23,156 nucleotides of DNA. Origin: CAYPZL01 sp964415045 (GTDB lineage: Bacteria; Planctomycetota; Phycisphaerae; Sedimentisphaerales; Anaerobacaceae). Shown here piece after piece: positions 7,894-16,073 of this stretch. The DNA lies in the NCBI GenBank assembly GCA_964415045.1, contig CAYPZL010000085.1, positions 1-23,156 of the forward strand. The letters are read 5' to 3'. The position numbers and the translations under genes are program-made. Numbering within the stretch: position 1 is the first letter of the stretch; the number at the start of each line of letters is the position of its first letter. The notes under the pieces are model-generated. The model was given only the letters and a program-made list of their open reading frames with translations. It did no database searches and was not told where the DNA came from.

Positions 7894-10581
7894 TTACTCG
7901 TCGAACTCAACCGTAAGCAACAACGGGGCGTCGCAGGAGACCCGCTGCGCTGCGGTTGGGAGAGGCGTTCCGTTGCAGCGAATCCGCCGAACGGGGCGGT
8001 CGAAGTTCTCCAGGTGCAAAACGACACGCTCGAAAGGTTCCCGGCGCGGCAGCTCGATCTTGAGGTCGGCGGCATCGCCGTCGGGCCGGACTTCGAGGGC
8101 GACAGACATTTCGCCGAAGGAGGTGGGGACGTTCTTGAGTTCCGTGCGGTTGCCCGGCCGGGTCCAGGCGGCGGGCAGGCCCTCGAGCAGGTGCAGCTCG
8201 CGGCCGCGTTCGAGGATGAGCAGGTGACGGGTGAGCCGGATGAACTCGGCGCTGGCCCAGTTGTGGGGCATGTCGCCGCAGTACCGCTCGGCCCGGCCGA
8301 CGAGGTTCTGTTCCTCTCTCCAGCATAGCAACGGCGACGCGTGGTTGCCGAAGGCATACAGGGTGGCGGCGGCTTTGCGGCCGTGTCCGAGCCAGAGATG
8401 GGCGTGGCCGTAGAACGATGCGGCGTAGTTCCAGACGCCGTCGGGCAGCCAGCCCGTCCCGAAGATCAAGCCTTCCTTTTCGGTCGCGTCGAGCATGGCC
8501 ATTGTGCCCAGCGTGAGCTTGTCATTGGCGTCGAAGATGCGCCCGGGGAAGATCGACTGCAGGAAGGCCCACGCGCCGCGCTGGGGCAGTTGCGGCGCTT
8601 CGCCGGTCATCGTTACCGGGACGTAGACGTTGCCGAACGCGTCGGTGAGCTTGTCGCGGTTGCGGGCGCGGTCGAAGGTGCTCCAGTAATCGTCGTATTC
8701 GGCCTGCCAGGCGGCGCGACAGGGCTTGCCGAGTTCGGCGGCCATGTCGATGGCGGCCTTGAGACCCGCCAGCGTCCAGTAGACGTTGGTGTATTCGCGG
8801 TGCTTGCCGCCCAGGCCGCCGTCGCCGAAGCCGATGGGCATCAGGCCGTAGTTAGCCTGGTTGGGATCGTCCATGGTTATGCGGCGGTACTCGATGATCT
8901 GGTTCACTTCGCGCTCGACGCGCGGCCAGGTAGCCTGCAGCCAGGCGCGGTCGCCGGTCAATTGCGCGTGACGCCGGATCATCCAGAGCCGCAGGCCCGA
9001 TTTTTTCGAGAACGCCACGCCGCCCGGTCCCTGGTCCCGGTCGACCTGCTGCTCCAGTCCGGCCCGCGTTTCCCGGGCCCGGCCCAGGTACGTGACGGCC
9101 TCCAGGATGAACGGCCCGTCGGCCGCCCAGGTGCCCCGGTAGCAGGTGGGCCCGACCTGGAACGCCGGGCGCCCCTCCTTGATCTCCCGGGCCTGGTAGA
9201 TGTTGCGGATGCAGGCGTCGAGCAGATCCTGCACGTTCGGGTCCGGCACGATCATGCGGCCGTACGGCAGATCGACCTGCTGCCAGTATTTCACCGCCCT
9301 GTCCCGCTCGCGTGACGCGCTGCTCTCCGGCGTCTGCACCGAAGCGTTCTTGCCCCGGGCCAGCGTCAGGAGGACGCGGTATTCCTGTCCCGGCGCGAGC
9401 GTCTTGTCTTCAAAGAAGAGCTTGAGCTTGTTGTCCTGGCGGGCGAGCGTATTGATATCGGCCATCGCCAGGGCCGCCCGGTCGGCGTTGCCCGCCAGGA
9501 TGGTCTTTTCGGAGGGTGCGGCGGCGGGATCGAAGACCCACAGGGCCGAGAGGATCGTGTTGTCGTCCTCGGCGCCGGCGGCAGGGTAGACGCCCATCTC
9601 AAGCCGGCCGTCGCGGTTGCGATCCTTCGTGTCGAAGCACAAGACCACCGGCTGATTCTGCCCGAATTCGCCGACGAGATCGACTGCGCGGACGGTCTTG
9701 CCTTCGATGCGAATCTCCAGCGGTCGCAGGCCCGGATTGGGATGGTAGCCTTCGATCAAGCCGAACGCGACGCGATACATCTTGTCCGGTTCGGCGGGAA
9801 AAGTGAAGACCAGCGGCCGCGACCAGCCGACCAGGACGTCACGAAAGCGGCGGTCGCAGTCGATCTTCGGCCGGGCCCAGTTTCGGTGCGTGCCCGGTTG
9901 GTGATCGAGCATCAGTTGCGTTTGCGGTGGCGATGCATGTTCGATGTGAGTGCAGGGCGGGCTCATCGACGCGAATGTCACGTTCGAGTCGCGCTTGTCG
10001 ATCAGACGCGCGTTGTCGGAGACGGTGACGGGGCTTGCCGGGTCGATCTGCACGACGATTCTCCCGGTGGCCGCGCGCGTGCCCTTGTTGACCAATTTCA
10101 GCCAGAGGTAATCGACGCGTCGCTCGCTCCACTCGTCGAGGTCCGCCGTGCGCGGGGCGCGGGCCCAGGCGTGCTGCTCGAGGGTCAGTTCGCCCCGGTC
10201 GCGTTCCGTGACGACGATGGGCGTGCGGGCGTCGTGCAGGTGCTGGCGGATCTCGCCTTCCGGGCCCGTCGTCTCCAGGGAGGCGAGGATTCTCGTCTTG
10301 AAATCGTGGAAGCGTCCGCCGCCATAGTCGTAGTAGAGCCCGCCGTCGGAGCCGACGATGCTCTTGTGCGGATCGTCGGGCAGGCCGATGCAGGTTTGCC
10401 AGCGATAGGGGGCGTAGCGAAAATCGAGGACCTGGGGCTCGAGGCCGGCCGTCGGGCCTTGCAGGGGAAAGGCCCTGGCTTCAAGCAGGGCGGTCCCTTG
10501 CGAGGCGGCTCGGGCTGCGACGGCAAACAGGCAACATAGCAGACAAATCCGGAGGACGCGGCGGCTCAGTGGTGAAGTCAA
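7894..10581 (-). CDS. secreted six-hairpin glycosidase-like protein
   Basis: 895 residues from a TTG at 10581 with AAAGG upstream. A signal peptide (RVLRICLLCCLFAVAARA) is followed by about 400 residues of beta-rich sequence. An alpha/alpha-barrel region follows from about 440 to 800, of the six-hairpin glycosidase type. Signs of this are CYRGTWAADGPFILEA, LRLWMIRRHAQLTGD, GTGWLPDGVWNYAASFYGHA and CGDMPHNWASAEFIRL, and then a small C-terminal beta domain. Such proteins cleave glycosidic bonds in plant or algal polysaccharides, but I cannot assign a GH family or linkage. The start is only 4 bp after the stop of DHQ synthase II, and the Shine-Dalgarno overlaps that gene's last codons, so the two are translationally close. 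Confidence 0.82.
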   Translation of the reverse strand: MTSPLSRRVLRICLLCCLFAVAARAASQGTALLEARAFPLQGPTAGLEPQVLDFRYAPYRWQTCIGLPDDPHKSIVGSDGGLYYDYGGGRFHDFKTRILASLETTGPEGEIRQHLHDARTPIVVTERDRGELTLEQHAWARAPRTADLDEWSERRVDYLWLKLVNKGTRAATGRIVVQIDPASPVTVSDNARLIDKRDSNVTFASMSPPCTHIEHASPPQTQLMLDHQPGTHRNWARPKIDCDRRFRDVLVGWSRPLVFTFPAEPDKMYRVAFGLIEGYHPNPGLRPLEIRIEGKTVRAVDLVGEFGQNQPVVLCFDTKDRNRDGRLEMGVYPAAGAEDDNTILSALWVFDPAAAPSEKTILAGNADRAALAMADINTLARQDNKLKLFFEDKTLAPGQEYRVLLTLARGKNASVQTPESSASRERDRAVKYWQQVDLPYGRMIVPDPNVQDLLDACIRNIYQAREIKEGRPAFQVGPTCYRGTWAADGPFILEAVTYLGRARETRAGLEQQVDRDQGPGGVAFSKKSGLRLWMIRRHAQLTGDRAWLQATWPRVEREVNQIIEYRRITMDDPNQANYGLMPIGFGDGGLGGKHREYTNVYWTLAGLKAAIDMAAELGKPCRAAWQAEYDDYWSTFDRARNRDKLTDAFGNVYVPVTMTGEAPQLPQRGAWAFLQSIFPGRIFDANDKLTLGTMAMLDATEKEGLIFGTGWLPDGVWNYAASFYGHAHLWLGHGRKAAATLYAFGNHASPLLCWREEQNLVGRAERYCGDMPHNWASAEFIRLTRHLLILERGRELHLLEGLPAAWTRPGNRTELKNVPTSFGEMSVALEVRPDGDAADLKIELPRREPFERVVLHLENFDRPVRRIRCNGTPLPTAAQRVSCDAPLLLTVEFDE

Positions 10582-10585
10582 TGTA

Positions 10586-11581
10586 CTACCTTTCGATCAG
10601 GCTCTCCTCGACCTTCATGCCGAAGTGACGGCCGGCTTCTTCGATGTGGGCCAGGACCTTGTCGCCCGGTTTGAGATTGGTGACGGAGGCGGCCTGCCCC
10701 TGCGGGTCCACGAGGCGAATCGTCTCGGCGTTCTGCAGGACCAGGCTGACGGGCCGGCCGTCGGCGTCGGCTTCGATAAGCATCATGGGGCGGCGCTCGA
10801 TCTTGTTGCGCCCTAAGTAGGCAGTTTGGGTGCTACCCTGGTTGTCCACGAGCAGGACCTCGTCGCCCGCTTTCAGGTCGGCTAAGTACTTGGTCTTGCC
10901 GCCCGTGGTCAACGTATAGGCGTGCACCGCTCCGGCGTTGACGCGAAACGGACGCGACGCGACGTAGGGGTTGTCGATGGACTCGGAATGGACCAGGAAG
11001 AACCCGGACGCCGTGTTGCCGACCAACATCCCCTCGCCCAACGTCATCTGCGTGCAGGTGTCCAGGCAGGCCCGGTCGCCCATGCCGAGCTGTTTTGTGC
11101 TGGTGATCGTGGCTTCGACGAGCGTCATTTTCTCGCTGATGCCATGGACGATCTCGGCGGTCTTCTTGATCTCGTTGACGTCCGTGGTGCTGAGCACGAC
11201 GCCGTCCACGCCTTTCTCCAGGATCTCGACCATGAGCTTGGCCTGCTCGCTGTCGGCGACCTGGACCAGGATGTTTTTGCCGCGCCGGGCGAGCAGGTTC
11301 TCGATAGGAATGATCGTCCAGTCGAGCATCCTGAGCACGACGGTTTTGTCGGCCGGCACGGCGGCGGCGCGGTCCTCGTCGTCCTTGCCCGCGATGTCCA
11401 CGAATTCGACGTCCACGCCCGGCTTGATGTCGCCGCCGGCCTCGACGGTCTTGATTCTGCCGAACTGACGCACCGTTTCGCTGCCGCCGTCGGGCAGCAC
11501 CAGCGCCTCGGCGCCGCTCTCCAGCGCCGCGATCGCGATTTCCTTCTCGTACGGGACCACATTAACCCAGAGTCGTTTCAT
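10586..11581 (-). CDS. aroB': 3-dehydroquinate synthase II
   Basis: 331 residues covering the full length of the DHQ synthase II family (PF01959). In archaea this enzyme converts 2-amino-3,7-dideoxy-D-threo-hept-6-ulosonate to 3-dehydroquinate with NAD+, replacing AroB. Visible family marks are MLDWTIIPIENLLA, the GDRACLDTCTQM segment with its acidic and cysteine residues, GEGMLVGNTASGFFLVHSES, and PFRVNAGAVHAY. The C-terminal beta-rich part ends near LKPGDKVLAHIEEAGRHFG. ATG 11581 has GGGAG 8 nt upstream. It heads the minus-strand gene run. The partner aldolase that makes its substrate is at 22279-23073, so both steps are present. It is cytosolic. Its link to downstream secreted hydrolases is unexpected and may only reflect gene packing. 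Confidence 0.93.
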   Translation of the reverse strand: MKRLWVNVVPYEKEIAIAALESGAEALVLPDGGSETVRQFGRIKTVEAGGDIKPGVDVEFVDIAGKDDEDRAAAVPADKTVVLRMLDWTIIPIENLLARRGKNILVQVADSEQAKLMVEILEKGVDGVVLSTTDVNEIKKTAEIVHGISEKMTLVEATITSTKQLGMGDRACLDTCTQMTLGEGMLVGNTASGFFLVHSESIDNPYVASRPFRVNAGAVHAYTLTTGGKTKYLADLKAGDEVLLVDNQGSTQTAYLGRNKIERRPMMLIEADADGRPVSLVLQNAETIRLVDPQGQAASVTNLKPGDKVLAHIEEAGRHFGMKVEESLIER

Positions 11582-11630
11582 GGCTCAGGCTCCCAATTCA
11601 TCGGACGTGTGTTAAGCGCATTCGAACGCC

Positions 11631-11659
11631 ATTAGATGCGAACGGAACGCACCTGTCAA
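11631..11659 (-). promoter_or_regulatory. sigma70-type promoter for the minus-strand run
   Basis: On the minus strand there is TTGACA (11654-11659), a 17-bp spacer, then TCTAAT (11631-11636). Transcription would begin near 11624, giving a leader of about 43 nt before the DHQ synthase II ATG. This is a close match to the bacterial housekeeping consensus. The rest of the 303-bp divergent gap (11582-11884) shows no gene. I found no good promoter there for the plus-strand membrane protein. Confidence 0.7.
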
Positions 11660-11884
11660 TAGACTCGGCGGCCGCCTTGCGGTACGATAGGGCAACGGCG
11701 GACATACCGGGGCTTCAACGAACGGGGGCCTGGTGCTGCTCCGTGCAGGGGCCGCTACGGGAAAAAGCTGAAACCGTGCAGGCCGGAATGCGACTGTCTT
11801 CGTAGCAGGCGACAGGCATGGCCGGCTTCGTGTGGGCTGTCGCTGCAGGTTCTGGAAACTCGGCCGAAAGGAAAGGGAAGAACG

Positions 11885-12217
11885 ATGGCAAAAACAACGG
11901 TCGTGCGTGTCAAGGGGGACGTCGCTGCGGGGACGCTGTGGATGCTCGTTCTCTCGTTGCTGTTGTGCTGGCTGCCGTTCTTCGGTCCGCTGATCGCGGG
12001 CTTCGTCGGGGGCAAGAAGTCCGGCGGCGTCGGGCCGGCCATCACGGCGGTCTTTCTGCCGGCGGTCGTCTTGGGCATCGTCTTCTTCATCCTCGGAACC
12101 GCCACGGGCATTCCCCTGCTCGGGGTCGTGACGGGGGGCACCGTCTTTCTCCTCCTGGCGGCCGCCGCCGTCGGACCGCTCCTGATCGGCGCCGTCATCG
12201 GCGGCGCCATGGCTTGA
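11885..12217 (+). CDS. small glycine-rich integral membrane protein
   Basis: 110 residues from ATG 11885, preceded by GGAAAGGGAAG. After a short polar start it has three to four hydrophobic spans at about 18-40, 49-70 and 75-109, rich in Gly, Ala, Val and Leu. The loop GFVGGKKSGGVGPAI is the only charged patch after the N-terminus. It resembles short uncharacterised membrane proteins with a GPLIAGFVGG motif, but I cannot name a family with confidence. No catalytic residues are visible. The stop codon overlaps the -35 element of the next gene's promoter, so the two genes are probably transcribed separately. Confidence 0.75.
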   Translation: MAKTTVVRVKGDVAAGTLWMLVLSLLLCWLPFFGPLIAGFVGGKKSGGVGPAITAVFLPAVVLGIVFFILGTATGIPLLGVVTGGTVFLLLAAAAVGPLLIGAVIGGAMA

Positions 12218-12243
12218 CACCATCACCGCAGGCCGGGTATACC
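12214..12243 (+). promoter_or_regulatory. sigma70-type promoter for the GH172-family gene
   Basis: TTGACA at 12214-12219 overlaps the stop of the preceding gene. It is followed by an 18-bp spacer and TATACC at 12238-12243. Predicted transcription start is near 12250, leaving a leader of about 50 nt. Confidence 0.55.
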
Positions 12244-12302
12244 TGTGGGCGCGCGCAGTGCGTTCAGCTTGGACGGTGGTGTCGAATTCGGGAGTGCGTG
12301 AC

Positions 12303-13925
12303 ATGGCGAAGAGACCTGTGATGCGATCGTGGATGGTGTGTGTTGTGTTTCTGTGTACCCTGCGCAGCCAGGTGTGCCTGGGCGATTTTCTGGCGGACCT
12401 GGCCCGGCCGCACCAGGGGCGGAGCATGCGGGCGACCTCGACCCACAAGCTCGGGGCGAATCCGCGGGAATGGGACGGCGAGCCCGACCCCGATCACAAC
12501 GGCGACAACAGCAACGTTCAGCCGGGCCAGACGAAGGTTCTCATGGACGTCAAGGGGCCCGGCGTCATTACGCACATCTGGATCACGTTTCTGGGACCCG
12601 GACCCCATCCCTGGGCCAAAAACGGCTCGGCCAACCACCAGGAAATGCTGCTGCGCATGTACTGGGACGGCAGCGAGCGTCCCGGCGTCGAGTCGCCGGT
12701 CGGGGACTTCTTCGCCAACAGTTTCGCCAGACGCAGCGAAGTCATCAGCCTGCCCGTCTGCGTCGAAGACGCGGATTCATACAACTGCTTCTGGCACATG
12801 CCGTTCCGCAAGTCGGCCCGCGTGGAGATCGTCAACCAGAGCGACAAGCAGATCAGCCTGCTGTACTTCAATATCGACTGGGTCAAGAAGGACCGCCTGC
12901 CCAAAAACACGCCGTACTTCTACGCCCAGTACCGCCAGGAGTATCCCGTCGAGAAGGGCAAGGACTACGTGATCCTGGACACGCAGGGCAAGGGACATTA
13001 CGTCGGTACCGTCCTGAGTGTGCGGACGCGCAGCCCTTCCTGGTTCGGCGAGGGGGACGAGAAGATCTACATCGACGGCGAGAAGAAGGCCTCGATCTGG
13101 GGCACGGGGACCGAGGACTATTTCCTCTCGGCCTGGGGGCTCAAGACCACGAGCACGCCCTTTTTCGGCGTCCCGTATTTCGATCAGTGGGGCATCGTCG
13201 GCGGGCACACCTCGGCCTACCGCTGGCACGTCACCGATCCGCTGGTCTTCAACGAAGGCATCAAGGTGACGTTCGAGCACTTCGGCTGGATGTCTCCGGA
13301 TGAGAATCCGCAGTACAAGTCGCATAGCTGGAACGAGCGCGAGGATGATTACTCCAGCGTGGCGTTCTGGTACCAGACGGGCACGCCGACGTTCTCGGCC
13401 CGTGCGCCGCACGCCCGCGCGCGGAAGCTGCCGTGCCTGGATCGCATCATTGCTGCCGCCGCGTGCACGGACGCCAAATATCACGGCGAAGGCGAAGCCC
13501 GGGCACAGAGTCTGGACGTTTATTTCCCCAACCAGCACCTGCTCTTCAAGTCGAAAGACGTTGCCGAGGGCTGGGTCGAGATTCCCTTCGAGGTCCAGAA
13601 GAAAGAGCCCAAGCGACTGCTGCTGGTGATGACGCAGGCCAACGACTACGGCAGGTACCAGGCCTATCTCAACGGCGTCAAGCTCGGGGGCGTGATGGAT
13701 CTCTACAGCGAAGAGATCGACACGCGTGAGTATCACCTGCTGGACTTCTGGCCCGAGCCGGGGCAGTACACGCTGCGGCTCGAATGCGTGGGCAAGAACC
13801 CCGCTTCGGCGGCCCATTACCTCGGCATCGAATCGGTGCGTTTGCGCGAGCGCCGCTCCCGCGTCAGCGAATACGGGCACGATAAGGATAAGGACTGGCG
13901 CGAGAAGCCGCTTCTCTACAGGTAG
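12303..13925 (+). CDS. GH172-family (DUF2961) protein, exported
   Basis: 540 residues. I chose ATG 12303 because GGGAG lies 8 nt upstream and a signal-peptide-like start follows (SWMVCVVFLCTL); a frame extension back to 12258 has no better support. The body is a DUF2961 jelly-roll, the fold of glycoside hydrolase family 172. Characterised members act on fructofuranose and related furanose glycans. The hallmark SIWGTGTEDYFLSAWG carries Glu271, a likely catalytic residue. VKGPGVITHIWITF near the N-terminus and HVTDPLVFNEGIKVTFEHFG in the middle are also typical. A C-terminal beta-sandwich (about 410-525) resembles a carbohydrate-binding-like domain. It probably works with the neighbouring MFS transporter on a released sugar. 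Substrate unknown. Confidence 0.88.
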   Translation: MAKRPVMRSWMVCVVFLCTLRSQVCLGDFLADLARPHQGRSMRATSTHKLGANPREWDGEPDPDHNGDNSNVQPGQTKVLMDVKGPGVITHIWITFLGPGPHPWAKNGSANHQEMLLRMYWDGSERPGVESPVGDFFANSFARRSEVISLPVCVEDADSYNCFWHMPFRKSARVEIVNQSDKQISLLYFNIDWVKKDRLPKNTPYFYAQYRQEYPVEKGKDYVILDTQGKGHYVGTVLSVRTRSPSWFGEGDEKIYIDGEKKASIWGTGTEDYFLSAWGLKTTSTPFFGVPYFDQWGIVGGHTSAYRWHVTDPLVFNEGIKVTFEHFGWMSPDENPQYKSHSWNEREDDYSSVAFWYQTGTPTFSARAPHARARKLPCLDRIIAAAACTDAKYHGEGEARAQSLDVYFPNQHLLFKSKDVAEGWVEIPFEVQKKEPKRLLLVMTQANDYGRYQAYLNGVKLGGVMDLYSEEIDTREYHLLDFWPEPGQYTLRLECVGKNPASAAHYLGIESVRLRERRSRVSEYGHDKDKDWREKPLLYR

Positions 13926-13999
13926 ATGGCCAGCTCACCCGGCCGGATGATCTGTCGCTCTTTCCATTGCGTCACGACGCGGGCGCTCTCCGTGTTTCT

Positions 14000-14028
14000 T
14001 TGTCACGAGCGGTGAAATTGGTTGTAAT
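14000..14028 (+). promoter_or_regulatory. sigma70-type promoter for the MFS transporter gene
   Basis: TTGTCA at 14000-14005, a 17-bp spacer, and TGTAAT at 14023-14028. Transcription would begin near 14035, leaving a leader of about 89 nt. No operator or riboswitch fold is obvious in that leader. Confidence 0.55.
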
Positions 14029-14123
14029 CGCGGGAGGATTCCATTTCAATCTCGTCGTGGTCGCTCGCATAGGATGAAGGAATACGGACCGGGATCCCGG
14101 ATCGTGGAAAGGATTGGTGACAG

Positions 14124-15503
14124 ATGAAGGTAAAGGGCCTGCTTCTCAAGAGCTCGATCGTCGCGGCGTTGGGGGGGTTGTTGTTCGGTTTTGACACGGC
14201 GGTCATCTCCGGCGCCGAGCAGCGACTCCAGGAACTTTTCGCCGGCACCTATGATTCCCTGGCGACCGCGATGAGCAGTCTGGGTTTCCTGGGCAAGCCT
14301 GGTTTCTGGCACGGCTGCACGACCGCCAGCGCCCTGATCGGCACGATTCTCGGCGCCTGGCTGGCCAGCAAGCCGTCGGATGCGTTCGGGCGACGCAAGA
14401 CGCTTTCGGTCCTGGCGGTGCTGTACTTCGTCTCGGCCGTGGGCAGCGCGTTTGCCTGGGACTGGTGGTCGTTCGTGATCGCTCGTCTGATCGGTGGTCT
14501 GGCCGTGGGCGGCTCGTCGGTGGTCGGTCCGATCTACATCGCGGAAATCTCGCCGGCCCGGAGCCGCGGGCGCCTGGTGGCGCTGATGCAGTTCAATATC
14601 GTGCTGGGCATTCTGCTGGCCTTTTTGTCCAACTACATCATCGGCACCCTGGACCTCGGTGACGTGGAGTGGCGCTGGATGTTCGGTGTCGAAGCGTTTC
14701 CCGCCGCCGCTTTCTTCCTCTTCTTGTTCGGCAATCCGCTGAGCCCCCGGTGGCTGATGACCAAAGGGCGCGCCGACGAGGCCCGCGGCATTATGGAGCG
14801 GCTGGGCGCCGAAAACGTCGAGGGGGAGATGCGGGAGATCCAGGAGTCCATCGACCTGGCGCATCATACCGCGAAGGAGCCGTTCTTCTGCAAAGCGTAT
14901 CTGACTCCTATCATGCTGGCCTTTCTGATCGCGGCGTTCAACCAGCTTTCGGGCATCAATGCCCTCCTGTATTACTCGGCGCGCATCTTTGAGATGGCCG
15001 GCGCCAGCGCCGATTTCGCCCGGCTCCAGAGTGTCATCGTGGGCGCGACGAACCTGGTCTTCACGATGCTGGCCATGGCGATCATCGATCACTTCGGACG
15101 CAAGAAACTCATGCTGGTCGGCTCCATCGGTTACATCATCAGCCTGAGCACCGTGGCGTGGGCCTTCTATACGGACCGGGGCGGGGCCATTGTGCTGGCC
15201 AGCTTCCTGCTGTTCATCGCGTCCCATGCGTTCGGCCAGGGGGCGGTCATCTGGGTCTTCATCAGCGAGATCTTTCCCACCCGCGTGCGGGCCAAGGGAC
15301 AGGCGCTGGGGTCCTTCACCCACTGGTTCATGTGCGCGTTGATCGCCTGGACGTTCCCGATGTTCGCCGAGAAGACCGGTGCCCACGTCTTTGCGTTCTA
15401 CGCCGGCATGATGGTCCTCCAGCTCGTCTGGGTGCTCTTCATGATGCCCGAGACCAAAGGCGTGCCGCTGGAACAAATCCAGAAGAAGTTGGGCATCGAG
15501 TAG
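14124..15503 (+). CDS. MFS sugar transporter (sugar porter family)
   Basis: 459 residues with 12 predicted membrane spans, in the inner membrane. It is a sugar porter of the xylose/galactose/glucose proton symporter type. Diagnostic motifs are GGLLFGFDTAVISGA in span 1, FGRRK in the first cytoplasmic loop, and PIYIAEISPARSRGRLVAL after span 4. QLSGINALLYYS in span 7 lines the sugar site, DHFGRKKLML is in the second-half loop, and WVFISEIFPTRVRAKGQAL and PETKGVPLEQI close the protein. Start ATG 14124 gives the expected short cytoplasmic N-terminus. The GH172-family gene lies upstream and a decayed sugar-acting gene downstream, which suggests uptake of sugar released in the periplasm. The particular sugar cannot be read from sequence. 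Confidence 0.93.
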   Translation: MKVKGLLLKSSIVAALGGLLFGFDTAVISGAEQRLQELFAGTYDSLATAMSSLGFLGKPGFWHGCTTASALIGTILGAWLASKPSDAFGRRKTLSVLAVLYFVSAVGSAFAWDWWSFVIARLIGGLAVGGSSVVGPIYIAEISPARSRGRLVALMQFNIVLGILLAFLSNYIIGTLDLGDVEWRWMFGVEAFPAAAFFLFLFGNPLSPRWLMTKGRADEARGIMERLGAENVEGEMREIQESIDLAHHTAKEPFFCKAYLTPIMLAFLIAAFNQLSGINALLYYSARIFEMAGASADFARLQSVIVGATNLVFTMLAMAIIDHFGRKKLMLVGSIGYIISLSTVAWAFYTDRGGAIVLASFLLFIASHAFGQGAVIWVFISEIFPTRVRAKGQALGSFTHWFMCALIAWTFPMFAEKTGAHVFAFYAGMMVLQLVWVLFMMPETKGVPLEQIQKKLGIE

Positions 15504-15509
15504 TGCCGG

Positions 15510-15794
15510 CACCGCGAGCGGGGCTTTCGAGCTTGCCGCCCTTGAAGACCGGGGCGAAGAAGATGATGTCATAGCTCTGCCACTGTCCTGGGGGACGGCA
15601 CGCATTGACCATCGGCGGGGTTTGGCCGTAGACGCTGGCCGCCTGTCCGTCGGGATAGAGCAGCGTGGTGTACGTGTCGAACACCCGGATCTCGAAGAGC
15701 CCCATCAGCATGACGCCGTTGTTGCCGAATGGACCAAGACAAGACCCAGCGTGGCGGCGACAGCGACATGGAGGACGACGCGATAACGCTTCGT
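15510..15794 (-). pseudogene. decayed DUF1080 (3-keto-disaccharide hydrolase) gene
   Basis: On the minus strand a signal-peptide-like stretch (KRYRVVLHVAVAATLGLVLV, from about 15791) is followed, in a shifted frame at about 15727, by typical DUF1080 sequence. This includes GNNGVMLMGLFEIRVFDTY, LYPDGQAASVYGQTPP and GQWQSYDIIFFAPVF. It breaks off after KLESPAR at about 15512, next to the transporter's stop. The part normally between signal peptide and GNNGV, roughly 100 residues, is missing, and so is the C-terminus. The expected start codon position reads ACG at 15794, with AAAGGA upstream, as if ATG had mutated. Three independent lesions make this a dead gene. Intact relatives are secreted and act on modified disaccharides. 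Confidence 0.75.
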
Positions 15795-15952
15795 GACCGT
15801 TCCTTTCCCGTGTGTGATGCGACGAATGGGGCGCGCCGAACGGTGGTCCGCCCCTCGTAATCCGCAGGCCACTGTACCCCACCGGCAAGTCGGCCACAAG
15901 CTCTGGCGGTGTCGTTTCTCGACCCGGTAGACCCTCCGGCTCGTCACCCGGC

Positions 15953-15981
15953 TTGATCCGTCGCCGTCGGACCGGTATAAT
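15953..15981 (+). promoter_or_regulatory. sigma70-type promoter for the M23 peptidase gene
   Basis: TTGATC at 15953-15958, a 17-bp spacer, and a perfect TATAAT at 15976-15981. Predicted start near 15988, leaving a leader of about 86 nt before ATG 16074. The 15795-15952 stretch upstream holds nothing I recognise. Confidence 0.65.
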
Positions 15982-16073
15982 CATCGGGGTGGTCGTTCCC
16001 GCCGGGATGGCGGTGGATTCAATACGGCACGGGCAGGAGGCGTTTCGCCGGGCCGAACGGAGTTCGAACAAAA

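Noticed and set aside
7731..8357. N-terminal extension of the DUF362/SMP-30 frame
   Set aside because: The frame is open further upstream but overlaps the glycosidase 3' end in another frame and reads as low-complexity Ser/Arg/Pro sequence. ATG 7730 has a good ribosome-binding site and begins sensible protein.
14046..15605. 519-codon minus-strand open frame opposite the MFS transporter
   Set aside because: It is a shadow frame rich in His, Gln, Arg and Asp; the plus strand encodes an unmistakable 12-span transporter.
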